64,000 nt of DNA from Nocardia inohanensis NBRC 100128 (GTDB lineage: Bacteria > Actinomycetota > Actinomycetes > Mycobacteriales > Mycobacteriaceae): assembly GCF_001612945.1 (NCBI RefSeq), contig NZ_BDBK01000010.1, positions 186,001 through 250,000 on the forward strand, written 5' to 3'. A program made the position numbers and the translations under genes. The notes beneath the pieces are model-generated. The model did not search any database. It worked only from the letters and a program-made list of their open reading frames with translations, and had not been told where the DNA came from. Position 1 is the first letter of the stretch, and the number at the start of each line of letters is the position of its first letter. This document shows positions 52,441 to 60,881 of the stretch, in pieces.

Positions 52441-53574
52441 ATGGCTGTCACACTCCCCCGTCGTTGGGCCGCGGCAGCCTATTTCGCACCGCTCCCGGTG
52501 GCGGCCCTGGAGCTTGCCCTTGCGGTTGCTGAAGAGAAGCCGCCATTGCTGTGGACCACCGCGGCCGCTGTTTCGGTCGCCATGCTCGCCGTGCGGCGCC
52601 GGTACCCGGCGCTCGCCTTCCTGGCCGCTCTGCCCGCCGGGGTCCATCTCACCATCGGTCTGGTGGTCGCCGCCTACAGCGTCGGCCGCTATGCGGCCCG
52701 GCTGGCCACCGTGGCTGGTTGCTGCCTGGTCGTAACCGTGATCGACGCCTGTTTCGATCTCTCCCGGCTGGACCACTACGACGTCTTCCATGTGACCCAG
52801 ACCGTCATCTATGCCATGCTGGCCAATTCGGCGGCTTTCGTGCTCGGCAGGCTGGTGTCATCGCGAATCACCTTGCACAACAAGTACATCGAACTGAAGC
52901 AGGCGAGGGAGGAGACCATCGGACTCCGGACCCGGGCGGCGCTGGTGCGGGATCGGGCACGACTGGCCGCGGAAATGCACGACATCGTCTCGCACCAGAT
53001 GAGCCTGATCGCGGTGCATGCGGGCGCGCTCGAAATGACGAGTGACGATCCGGATGCGCGAACGGCCGCCGCCACCATTCGCGGATTGAGCGTGAAGACG
53101 CTCGACGAGCTCCGGCATGTGGTGGGCATTCTGCGCAATTCCGGTCTCGCCGAACCGGGTCCGCTCAATCCACAGCCCATGGTCGCGCAATTGCCGGAGC
53201 TGGTGCGCGAGAGCGGCCTGGAGGTCACGGTCAGCGGTGCACTGCCGGAGAATCTGCCCGCCGCGAGCCAGCGGGTCATCTATCGCATGGTGCAGGAAGC
53301 ATTCACCAATGTGCGCAAACACGCGCCGGGCTCGCGGGTCGTGCTCGAATTCGGTGACAGCGCTTCGGAAATCGTGACCGTGGTACGGAACACCGCCGGG
53401 CACGGCCCGAATCTGGGCCTGCCCGGCGGTGGTCATGGTCTGGCGGGTATTCGCGAACGCGCGGATGTCCTCGGCGGGACGTTGACGGCTCGGGCGGAAC
53501 CCGGCGGCGGATTCCGCACCGAACTCAGAATCCCTTACACCCGAGCCGAATCGGTGCGGGCGGCGGAGATCTAG
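52441..53574 (+). CDS. NarL-type sensor histidine kinase
   Basis: 377 residues. Four to five TM helices (to ~residue 140), a linker coiled coil, then HisKA_3 with phospho-acceptor His180 in EMHDIVSHQMSL, and HATPase (VQEAFTNVRKHAPGS, GGGHGLAGIRERADVLGG). Only the membrane-embedded input domain is present. The obvious partner, the response regulator at 56928, is 3.4 kb away, beyond three minus-strand envelope genes. Confidence 0.9.
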   Translation: MAVTLPRRWAAAAYFAPLPVAALELALAVAEEKPPLLWTTAAAVSVAMLAVRRRYPALAFLAALPAGVHLTIGLVVAAYSVGRYAARLATVAGCCLVVTVIDACFDLSRLDHYDVFHVTQTVIYAMLANSAAFVLGRLVSSRITLHNKYIELKQAREETIGLRTRAALVRDRARLAAEMHDIVSHQMSLIAVHAGALEMTSDDPDARTAAATIRGLSVKTLDELRHVVGILRNSGLAEPGPLNPQPMVAQLPELVRESGLEVTVSGALPENLPAASQRVIYRMVQEAFTNVRKHAPGSRVVLEFGDSASEIVTVVRNTAGHGPNLGLPGGGHGLAGIRERADVLGGTLTARAEPGGGFRTELRIPYTRAESVRAAEI

Positions 53575-54638
53575 AGACCGATCCCGCGCGCCAATACCGG
53601 CCAGGAGGCGATCAGATCGTCCATCCAGTAGCCCCACGAATGGGTGCCGGCCGGGCGAAGGTTGTAGGTGGCGGGGATGTTCAGCTCGTCGAGCCGCCGC
53701 TTCAGATTGTGCGTGCACAGGTTGGTCGCCGCTTCGATCACGCCGCCGACCACCATCTGATTGCCGAGACCGATCGGGCCGGGCAGGGCGTACTCGCCGT
53801 TCAGCACATCGTGCTGCCCGGGGAGACCGTTGCCGCTGGAGACATAGATTTCCAAGCCGCGCAGCCCCTCCGCGTTGAGCAGCGGATCATTGCGCCGCCA
53901 CTCCTCCGAACCGATCGGTCCCCACATGTTCTCGACATCGCCGCCGGCGACCATCGAGACGGTGGTCTTCACGAACTCCGCACCGAGCGGATCGCTGGTC
54001 TGCGCGCAGCCGCTGTACGAGGCGGTGGCGCGGTACAGGCCCGGCGCGGCGATCGGCAGCGCCAGTACCGAGGTGGCCGAGGCCGACAGGCCGGCAATGG
54101 CATTGAGCCCGTTGGTGCCGAGCGCGCCGTCGACTATCGGCGGCAGTTCACGGGTCAGGAAGGTGCTCCACTTGTTGACGCCCAATTTCGGATCGGCCTT
54201 GATCCAGTCGGCGTAGTAGCTGCCGCGGCCGCCGATCACCTGCACCACGTTGACGTTCTTGTCCGAAAGAAAGCCCAGCGCATCGGTTTTCGCGTTCCAG
54301 GTGGCGTCGTCCTCGCCACCGCCCGCGCCATTGAGCAGGTAGAGCACCGGACGGGGCTGCGAGGTGTCGGCCGGACGCTGGATGTGCATCGGTACCACCC
54401 GGTCCATCGCCGCCGACCACACGTCCAGCCGGATGTGGCGGTCGCTGAGCAGCCGGGCGTCGACGATCTTGGAACCGTCGGGTGCGGTCGGCATCGCCAG
54501 CAGCGACTGACGTTCGACAATCGGATCGGATTTGGCCGGGACCACAATGAATGCGGCGACCGCGACGATCATCGACATCAGGATGAGGATCGCCACCAGA
54601 GCGCGCTTGTTCTTCGAATTGCCTGCACGGCCGTACAT
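53571..54638 (-). CDS. Antigen-85/mycolyltransferase-like esterase
   Basis: 355 residues with a signal anchor (ALVAILILMSMIVAVAAFIVV). The alpha/beta hydrolase domain has VLYLLNGAGGGEDDATW, nucleophile Ser in GLSASATSVLALP and His in GTHSWGYWMDDL, the layout of trehalose mycolyltransferases and esterase D relatives. It should act outside the membrane on mycolate or other lipid esters. Follows the secreted repeat protein (177 bp) on the same strand; ends 4 nt into the kinase gene end. Confidence 0.85.
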   Translation of the reverse strand: MYGRAGNSKNKRALVAILILMSMIVAVAAFIVVPAKSDPIVERQSLLAMPTAPDGSKIVDARLLSDRHIRLDVWSAAMDRVVPMHIQRPADTSQPRPVLYLLNGAGGGEDDATWNAKTDALGFLSDKNVNVVQVIGGRGSYYADWIKADPKLGVNKWSTFLTRELPPIVDGALGTNGLNAIAGLSASATSVLALPIAAPGLYRATASYSGCAQTSDPLGAEFVKTTVSMVAGGDVENMWGPIGSEEWRRNDPLLNAEGLRGLEIYVSSGNGLPGQHDVLNGEYALPGPIGLGNQMVVGGVIEAATNLCTHNLKRRLDELNIPATYNLRPAGTHSWGYWMDDLIASWPVLARGIGL

Positions 54639-54815
54639 ACTTCACCTGGTTCTGAATTACGGTGTCGGGGGGGAATGCCGCCGCCCGCGAAGGTATGGCG
54701 GCGGAGAAAATTCGGCCCACAGTGGCGAGCCGGGGCGGTGGCCCGTGAGGTCCACGGGCCACCACCCGTTGACAGCTGTCAAAAGCTCAACTGTCGGATC
54801 GAATCTCGAACTGGA

Positions 54816-56486
54816 TCAGCTACGGACAGCGCCGTTGTACTGCCACCAGCGACCGTTGAACAGACCACCGATTCCCAGGAAGCCACCGTCGGACGCGAGC
54901 TTGCTCGTATCGAACTGCGACCAGATGATCCGGCCGTCCAGGATCTGTTTTTTGAATTCGTCGGTCTTGTAGTTCATGAACGTATCCGGAATCATCTCCG
55001 CGAGCTCGGAGGCCGGAATCTGGTCGAACTGCTTGTAGTCGAAGCCGTCCGGCACATTCTTGCCCAGGAGCAGATCCCAGGCGTTGGTCTTGTCGATGGT
55101 GACCTTCGGCTCGTTGTACTCGCCCCCGCCCTCACCGAGCATGTCGCCCCACGGGAAGCCGCTCCAGAAGCCGTTCATCTCGATGGCGTCCGCCAGCTTC
55201 GACGAACCGGCGCCGTCCAGGAACTTGGCGAGACCGGTGTCGCCCATGGGCTTTCCGTCCGTGCCCAGCGGCCGGCCCAGACCCAGCGCGTCGGCGACAC
55301 TCGACGAGCCGACGCCGTACAGCAGCGCCGCCGGCAGCGTCGCGCTGCCCGCCGACACCGTGCTGTCCGGCTTGCCGTCACCGTCGGCGTCCACCGGCTT
55401 CGAGGAGCCCAGCGCCGACAACAACGACGAAGACCAACTGCCCCCATCCTTGTCACCCTTGCCATCGGTACCGGTGCCGGTGCCGTCCGAGGAACCCAGC
55501 GCACCCGCCAGCGACGAAGAACCCAGCGCCGTCAGCAACGAACCCGGAATCGCCGCACTACCGGCGGAGGTCGAGCCGTCCGGCTTGCCGTCACCATCGG
55601 TATCCACCGGCTTCGAGGAGCCCAGCGCCGACAACAACGACGAAGACCAACTGCCGCCATCCTTGTCGCCCTTGCCATCGGTACCGGTGCCGGTGCCGTC
55701 CGAGGAACCCAGCGCACCCGCCAGCGACGAAGAACCCAGCGCCGTCAGCAACGAACCCGGAATCGCCGCACTACCGGCGGAGGTCGAGCCGTCCGGTTTG
55801 CCGTCACCATTGGTATCCACCGGCTTGGACGAACCCAGGCCCGCGAGCAGCGACGAAGATCCGGTGCCAGTGCCGGCGCCACCCTCGGTACCGGTACCGC
55901 CCTCGGTGCCGGTACCGCCTTCGGTACCGGTGCCGGTGCCGTTCGAGGAACCGAGCGCGGTCCCCAACGACGAAGAACCGCCGCCCTTGCCACCGTTGCC
56001 GTCGGTGCCGGTGCCGGTGCCGGTGCCACCCGACGAACCCAGCAGCGGGAGACCGGCGGAACCCAGCAGCGAACCCGCCGCGGTGGAGCCGGTGGTCAGG
56101 CCGGGGACCAGGGTCCCCAGCGTCGCCGAACCCGGCAGTACGCCGGCCGAACCGAGCACCGCCGAACCGAGCGCGGCCGAACCCACCGCGGCCGAACCGG
56201 CAGCCGCCGAGCCCGCGGCCGTGGCGGCGGCGCCGAGCGCCGCACCGCCGGCCATGGACGGACCCTCCGGGCCGCCCGCCCAGGCTTCGTTGTAGAACGG
56301 CTTGGGACGACCGTCCGCAGCGCGGTCCGCCTGATCCGCGGGGATCAGGCTCGGGGTCTCCGGGTCGGCCGACGCGTTGCCGGCATTGGCCGCAGCACCG
56401 AGGGCGACAGCGGAACCGGCCGCCGCGACCCAGAGTGCCTTACGCCACTTGTGCGCCGAGGCGCCATTATCTGCAGAACTGCGCAT
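54816..56486 (-). CDS. Secreted Gly/Ser-rich repeat protein with Asp-rich Ca-like loops
   Basis: 556 residues. Signal peptide (KWRKALWVAAAGSAVALGAAANAG) cleaved near ASA-DPE, then Ala/Gly/Ser repeats (AAGSAAVGSAALGSAVLGSAG), GTGTGTDG runs, and three copies of SSKPVDTDGDGKPDGSTSAG. The DTDGDGKPDG loops resemble thrombospondin-type-3/dockerin Ca2+ loops. The C-terminal ~150 residues are non-repetitive (NAWDLLLGKNVPDGFDYKQF, FNGRWWQYNGAVRS). Probably a surface or matrix protein; no known family recognised. Confidence 0.8.
   Translation of the reverse strand: MRSSADNGASAHKWRKALWVAAAGSAVALGAAANAGNASADPETPSLIPADQADRAADGRPKPFYNEAWAGGPEGPSMAGGAALGAAATAAGSAAAGSAAVGSAALGSAVLGSAGVLPGSATLGTLVPGLTTGSTAAGSLLGSAGLPLLGSSGGTGTGTGTDGNGGKGGGSSSLGTALGSSNGTGTGTEGGTGTEGGTGTEGGAGTGTGSSSLLAGLGSSKPVDTNGDGKPDGSTSAGSAAIPGSLLTALGSSSLAGALGSSDGTGTGTDGKGDKDGGSWSSSLLSALGSSKPVDTDGDGKPDGSTSAGSAAIPGSLLTALGSSSLAGALGSSDGTGTGTDGKGDKDGGSWSSSLLSALGSSKPVDADGDGKPDSTVSAGSATLPAALLYGVGSSSVADALGLGRPLGTDGKPMGDTGLAKFLDGAGSSKLADAIEMNGFWSGFPWGDMLGEGGGEYNEPKVTIDKTNAWDLLLGKNVPDGFDYKQFDQIPASELAEMIPDTFMNYKTDEFKKQILDGRIIWSQFDTSKLASDGGFLGIGGLFNGRWWQYNGAVRS
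55391..55860. repeat. 213-bp tandem repeats in the secreted protein gene
   Basis: The string CCACCGGCTT recurs at 55391, 55604 and 55817, exactly 213 bp apart, and the first two units are almost identical in DNA. Each encodes 71 residues. The close identity indicates recent duplication and likely copy-number variation. Confidence 0.9.
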
Positions 56487-56549
56487 TACTCGTGTACTCC
56501 GAACATGGTGGTTGGTAACTGTTTTCGATTCCCGATCGAGGAATCGGAT

Positions 56550-56663
56550 TTACCGGAACGAGTTGACGATGCTGATCACGTTCGCGGCGAGGCCGGTCAA
56601 TGTGCTGGCGAGATTCAGGGCGCTGGAGCCCAGATTGAGCAGCACGGGCAGTGACGATGACAT
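56550..56663 (-). CDS. Small hydrophobic peptide 1 (37 residues)
   Basis: Starts MSSSLPVLLNLGSSALNLAS and continues TLTGLAANVISIVNSFR; CGGGAGT lies three bases before ATG. No signal peptide; the whole chain is an amphipathic hydrophobic helix rich in Ser, Gly and Asn. It shares PV[LI]xxxGSxAL with the peptide at 63064, so the two form a family. Gene lies 63 bp upstream of the secreted repeat protein, same strand. Size, lack of signal and mycolic-acid host recall PorA/PorH of Corynebacterium; this is inference. Confidence 0.65.
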   Translation of the reverse strand: MSSSLPVLLNLGSSALNLASTLTGLAANVISIVNSFR

Positions 56664-56927
56664 GAGACTCCCGAAATTTTGCTGAAAGTTGTCTGTTGGA
56701 CTCCCAGATTCTGTTTTTATGCTCTTCAAGCGGTCAATTCAATGAGTCGATGTGTCCGCCGCACCCCCGGTTGTGGCGGCAGTCCCCTATGCAGCAGCAC
56801 AATTCGTTCCATCCGGAAATAACCAGCCCGGCGCCATCGCCCACCGCGGCGGCGAAAAGCAGAGACAGACACCACATTCGATGTCGCACAGCCAATAGCG
56901 GCAAGGATTCCCGTAAGGTCGGGCACC

Positions 56928-57581
56928 ATGATCCGAGTCATGGTCATCGACGATGAGGCTTTGGTTCGCTCCGGATTCGCCCTTATCCTCAATCAGGATC
57001 CCGACCTCGAGGTGGTCGCCACCGCGGACGGACGGGAAGCGATCGCGGCCATCGAACGGCACCGCCCGGACGTGGTGCTGCTCGATATCCGGATGCCCGA
57101 GGTGGACGGCTTGGCGGTACTGCGAGCGGTGGCGCGCGGCGACCACACGCCGGCGGTGGCCATGCTCACCACCTTCGATGCCGACGAGTACGTACTACAG
57201 GCGCTGCGTCTGGGGGCCGCGGGTTATCTACTCAAAGACACCGACCCGCATCAGCTCGCATCGATGGTCAAGACCCTGGCGGCCGGGGGCGTGGTGCTCT
57301 CGTCGAAGGTCACCGTGGCGGTCATCGCGCAGATGTCCACCACCGCAGGCGATTCGGCGACGACGGCCGCGGTCGGCACGCTGTCCGAACGGGAGCGCAC
57401 GGTGCTGCGCCTCATCGCCGGCGGCGCCTCCAATCCCGAGATCGCCGCGGCGATCCAGCACAGCGTCGGCACCGTCAAGGACGATGTGAGCGCGATTCTG
57501 GCCAAACTCGGTGTCGGCACGCGCGTCGAGGCCGCGCTGATCGCGCAGCAAGCCGGGCTGCTCGAGGCCGCCGACGGCTGA
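56928..57581 (+). CDS. NarL/LuxR-type response regulator
   Basis: 217 residues. Receiver domain with VIDDEALVRSG and phospho-Asp53 in LLDIRMPEVDG, Lys in LLKDTDP. The C-terminal LuxR HTH is LSERERTVLRLIAGGASNPEIAAAIQHSVGTVKDDVSAILAKLGV. Probable partner of the kinase at 52441. Divergent from peptide 1, so it may control that promoter. Confidence 0.92.
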   Translation: MIRVMVIDDEALVRSGFALILNQDPDLEVVATADGREAIAAIERHRPDVVLLDIRMPEVDGLAVLRAVARGDHTPAVAMLTTFDADEYVLQALRLGAAGYLLKDTDPHQLASMVKTLAAGGVVLSSKVTVAVIAQMSTTAGDSATTAAVGTLSERERTVLRLIAGGASNPEIAAAIQHSVGTVKDDVSAILAKLGVGTRVEAALIAQQAGLLEAADG

Positions 57582-57756
57582 GGATCATCGGCCGGCCCGA
57601 CCGCATCGGGTCCGGATCGTCCGCGATCCCCCGCCGATCGGCACCTCGCGCCCTCCCCGTGCGAGCCGATTCTGATGTTCGATGTTTACCGCTCCGAGAT
57701 CTGTGTAGCACAGCGAATTTCGCTCGGCACGTTTCTCTTCGGAAAGGTGAACAATC

Positions 57757-58203
57757 ATGGCTGGCAAGCGCTTTCAGCAGGAAGGGCCCGCCTTCGCCCA
57801 GCGGCTGAACCTGTTGTTCCGCCACTGGGAAAGAACCAATGGGCGCCACCTGACCCTGCGTACCGTGGCCGAATACCCGACCAAGGATCAGTCCAGGGTC
57901 TCGATCCACTATCTCAGCCAATTGCGTCACGGACAGCGCGACAACCCGTCCGCGACGGTGGTCCGGCACCTGTGCGGCTTCTTCGGCGTCGACGAGGAGT
58001 ACTTCGACTTCGGCTCGACGAGCCCGGCGAGCGACGATTCCGCCCTCGCCACGCGGCTGACCGACCCGACCTTGCGGCGCTTGCTGCGGGCGGCGTCCGG
58101 CCTCTCCGCGCAGAGCCTGGAAACGCTTGTGCGCGAGGCTGATCGGCAACGCCGGCAGCAGAGCCTGCGGACAACATCCAAACATGATTCGAGCGAACAG
58201 TGA
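57757..58203 (+). CDS. EspR-like HTH regulator (copy 2)
   Basis: 148 residues: FAQRLNLLFRHWERTNGR, SIHYLSQLRHGQRDNPSAT, HLCGFFGVDEEYF, then LRRLLRAASGLSAQSLETLV. Same architecture and spacing as the copy at 50671, thus a paralogue; EspR-type nucleoid regulator by family. ATG follows GAAAGGTGA. It lies 175 bp after the response regulator. Confidence 0.86.
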   Translation: MAGKRFQQEGPAFAQRLNLLFRHWERTNGRHLTLRTVAEYPTKDQSRVSIHYLSQLRHGQRDNPSATVVRHLCGFFGVDEEYFDFGSTSPASDDSALATRLTDPTLRRLLRAASGLSAQSLETLVREADRQRRQQSLRTTSKHDSSEQ

Positions 58204-58236
58204 TGTCCGCTCGAACCGGCGGGTAGGGGCCGGCGG

Positions 58237-58674
58237 CTACGCGTCAGGATCCGACCCCGCGTGGCCCGCCGCGACATCGTCGGCCGTAAGTTGCTGTCGT
58301 GCAACGGTTTTCACTAGCTGGCCGAACCGCTTGACCGGGACCTTCAGCTCGGTCACCTGCCGGGTTCCGCAGGTACCGTCGGCTACGGCCTCGAATTCCG
58401 CGATCATCCGGTTCGCGCGCTGGCACCGCATGCGCTCTCCCGTGGTCATACCGCCCCACACCCCGAAACGCTGATCGGTCAGCAGCGCGTATTCCAGGCA
58501 TTCCTTTTGCACCAGGCAGCTACGGCAGACCACTTTGGCGGTTCGCGCCGATTCCCCGACCGCGGGGAAGAACAGATCCGGATCGATCTGGGAGCACAGG
58601 GCTTCCTGCCGCCAATGCCGTTCATCAGGGTCATCATCGTGTAATTCGGGTCCAGAACTGTTGAAATACGACAC
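58237..58674 (-). CDS. WhiB-family iron-sulfur regulator
   Basis: 145 residues. Fe-S cysteines: ALCSQIDPDLFF, then VVCRSCLVQKECLEYAL (C-x2-C-x5-C), followed by GVWGGMTTGERM, the WhiB G(V/I)WGG turn. The C-terminal ~55 residues (VKRFGQLVKTVARQQLTADD) extend past the usual size. GTG 58674 with GAGGAT. Senses redox or NO through its 4Fe-4S cluster and regulates transcription, probably with sigma factor contact. Confidence 0.9.
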   Translation of the reverse strand: MSYFNSSGPELHDDDPDERHWRQEALCSQIDPDLFFPAVGESARTAKVVCRSCLVQKECLEYALLTDQRFGVWGGMTTGERMRCQRANRMIAEFEAVADGTCGTRQVTELKVPVKRFGQLVKTVARQQLTADDVAAGHAGSDPDA

Positions 58675-58760
58675 GTTTCGATCCTCGCGAACGCACGTAC
58701 CGGCCCGGAAGGGGAGCACGGGACAGTTGGGGGGGCATCCGCCGACAACCGGTGTGGCGA

Positions 58761-60401
58761 TCAGCACGGCTCCAGCGCCGGTGTGCCTGAGGGGACCCGG
58801 AAGGAGACCGTGGAAGTCGTTCTGGGCTCGGGAGTTTCGATCGGCACCTCCCGGAAGTGGAAGCGCGCCTCGTCGGCTCCGGCCTCCAGCACGCCGTATC
58901 CGTGCGTAGCCATATTCGCGTAGCGCAGGTGCGGATTGTGCCCCTTGCGCAACGCTTCCTCGTCGTGATGACCGGTGCCCGGGGAAGTCAGCGACGGCAC
59001 CACGAACTCGACGCCCGCCCGGCGCGCGCCCGGCGTGTTCGCCTGCGCCCCACTGGTAACGCCCGGCGCGAAACCGGTGTCCCAGAGCTCGCCCGCGTAC
59101 GCGTCATGGTCGTCACCGGTCACCACCACCAGATTCGGCCCGCGCTGCGCGGCCGCCGAAAGGACCCGGGCGCGTTCGGCGCCGTAGCCGTCCCAGGTAT
59201 CCAGCCACGCCCGGCTGCCATCGTCGGCCACCACCATTCCCATCATCATGTTGGCGTTGGCCAATACCCGCCATTGCGCGGAGGATTCGGATATGCCGTC
59301 GATCAGCCAATCGGCTTGGGCGCGGCCGAGCATCGATCGCGCCGGATCGTCGGCGTCGGCGCAGACCACCGGTCGCATCGAATCGCCGCACCCCTGCACA
59401 TCGCGGAACCGGCGCACGTCGGGCGCGAACAGTTCCACGGTTCGGCCCAGTCGCAGGGTCCGGTGCGTGCGCAGCGGATCCTCGGAAAACCTCGGCACCG
59501 GCATGTATTCGAACCAGGATTGCCAGGCCCACTGCTTCTTCTGCTGGAAGTCCGAGAGCAGGCGGTCCACCTCGGCCAGGGGCCCGGGGGTCCAGCCGCC
59601 GGACCAGTAGTTGTTGCGGAACTCGTGATCGTCCCAGATCGGCACGAACGCGTGGCGCGAGTGCATGTAGTGCAGATCCGGATCGCTGCGATGCACCCGA
59701 TACTTCTCGCGCATACGATCCAGCGTCTGCGGATAGAGATTGAGATCGGTGCCCCGCGGTCCGGCCGGGTAGCTGTTCTCGTAGACGTAATCCCCCAGGC
59801 AGACAACCAGATCCAGCTCCTCGTCACCGAGCAGCCGGTGCGCCCCGTAATAACCGGAGGCGAAATCCTGACAGGCGAACCAGCCGATCCGCACCGGCTC
59901 CCGCGAGTCGGCCGGCCGCAACGTCCGGAAGCGACCGGTCGGGGATTCCGCTCCGGCGCCGCGGAATTGGTAGAAGTACTCCTCCCCCGGGCGAAGACCG
60001 GAGACCTCCAGGCGCGCGGTGCCGTCGGCGCCGGGGTCGACGGCCACGGTGGTGACCACCTCCGGATCGGAGAGATCCGCACGCCGCGAGACGATCACCG
60101 CCAAGTCGCCGATATCGCCGGCGGCCGGTCCGTTCGGGACGAGCAGGGCAGGCTCGCGCAGTGGCGTGACCGCCGCCGGTTCGGCGGTCACCCTGGTCCA
60201 GAGCGTGATGCCGTCGGTCCGCGGCACCCCGGCCGTCACGCCGTTGGCGAAGTGCGGGTCGCGCACCAGCCCGGGCTGCGCATCGCGCGCCCGGCGCAGC
60301 ATCGGTCCGGACGCGTGCGCGGGCCTCGCGGCGGCTACCCCGGCCAGCAGCGCCGCCGCCGAGCCGCCGAGTAGAGCGCGCCGGGAAACACTGCCACTCA
60401 T
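58761..60401 (-). CDS. phoD: Tat-exported PhoD-type alkaline phosphatase
   Basis: 546 residues. N-terminal SRRALLGGSAAALLAG is a twin-arginine signal. A fibronectin-like domain (ARLEVSGLRPGEEYFYQFRG) precedes the PhoD metallophosphatase (VCLGDYVYENSYP, FVPIWDDHEFRNNYW, VVVTGDDHDAYAGELW). Uses Ca2+/Fe3+ to hydrolyse phosphate mono- and diesters outside the cell. ATG 60401 chosen for the Tat signal; WhiB follows by 86 bp on the same strand. Confidence 0.9.
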   Translation of the reverse strand: MSGSVSRRALLGGSAAALLAGVAAARPAHASGPMLRRARDAQPGLVRDPHFANGVTAGVPRTDGITLWTRVTAEPAAVTPLREPALLVPNGPAAGDIGDLAVIVSRRADLSDPEVVTTVAVDPGADGTARLEVSGLRPGEEYFYQFRGAGAESPTGRFRTLRPADSREPVRIGWFACQDFASGYYGAHRLLGDEELDLVVCLGDYVYENSYPAGPRGTDLNLYPQTLDRMREKYRVHRSDPDLHYMHSRHAFVPIWDDHEFRNNYWSGGWTPGPLAEVDRLLSDFQQKKQWAWQSWFEYMPVPRFSEDPLRTHRTLRLGRTVELFAPDVRRFRDVQGCGDSMRPVVCADADDPARSMLGRAQADWLIDGISESSAQWRVLANANMMMGMVVADDGSRAWLDTWDGYGAERARVLSAAAQRGPNLVVVTGDDHDAYAGELWDTGFAPGVTSGAQANTPGARRAGVEFVVPSLTSPGTGHHDEEALRKGHNPHLRYANMATHGYGVLEAGADEARFHFREVPIETPEPRTTSTVSFRVPSGTPALEPC

Positions 60402-60463
60402 GGATACTGCCGCCTTTCCACTGATGTGCCGCATTCGAGACAACCCGCCGCTGAAAATCGAAA

Positions 60464-60494
60464 CGCCGCCAGGAGAATGCGAATCCTGGCGGCG
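60464..60494 (-). promoter_or_regulatory. Perfect hairpin in the phoD leader region
   Basis: CGCCGCCAGGA and TCCTGGCGGCG pair perfectly over a 9-nt loop, 63 bp upstream of the phoD start. It could be an mRNA leader structure or a protein-binding dyad. No T-run, so a terminator is less likely. Confidence 0.5.
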
Positions 60495-60730
60495 TCCGAT
60501 GCTCACCGGAACTCGGTTCACCACTTCCGAGACACCGGCTGAAAAGCCCCAACACTGAAGAGACGACTCCGGTTTCAGTGCCCTGATGATGGGACCCGGC
60601 CCGTAGGAGCGATACCACGAGCCGATTTCCGAACCTAGAAGCAACCGCGGATATCGGGAAGCATCCTGGCACAGGCTGTCCGCCCACCACCCCACCGTGT
60701 CCGCGTTTCGTGAGTCGAGTCCGGAGAAAA

Positions 60731-60769
60731 GACGATGCCGCCGAGGTGTACCTCCTCGGCGGCATCGTC
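60731..60769 (-). terminator. Strong terminator of AraC copy 2
   Basis: Perfect 16-bp arms (GACGATGCCGCCGAGG and complement) with a 7-nt loop. Read on the minus strand, the stem is followed by TTTTC, a T-run. It lies 113 bp after the AraC stop and before the phoD promoter. Confidence 0.85.
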
Positions 60770-60881
60770 AATAGGGTTGGGCGGCAAGATACTTTGCGAG
60801 AGGTCCGACGCCCACGGCAACCATATCCAGCGGACGGCGTCACGGTCGTGCGGCGCCGGACAACCGTCCGGTTCGGCTACC

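Larger units (their letters stand above)
60402..60881. other. 480-bp interval: phoD promoter region and terminators
   Basis: No gene seen. It carries a perfect 11-bp-arm hairpin near phoD and a strong 16-bp-arm terminator after the AraC copy 2 gene. The rest is presumably the phoD promoter; no clear Pho box was identified by eye. Confidence 0.6.

Noticed and set aside
53640..56654. Very long open frame on the plus strand, Arg/Gln/Gly-rich
   Set aside because: It is antisense to the mycolyltransferase-like and secreted repeat genes; composition is that of a GC-rich shadow frame with no domain.
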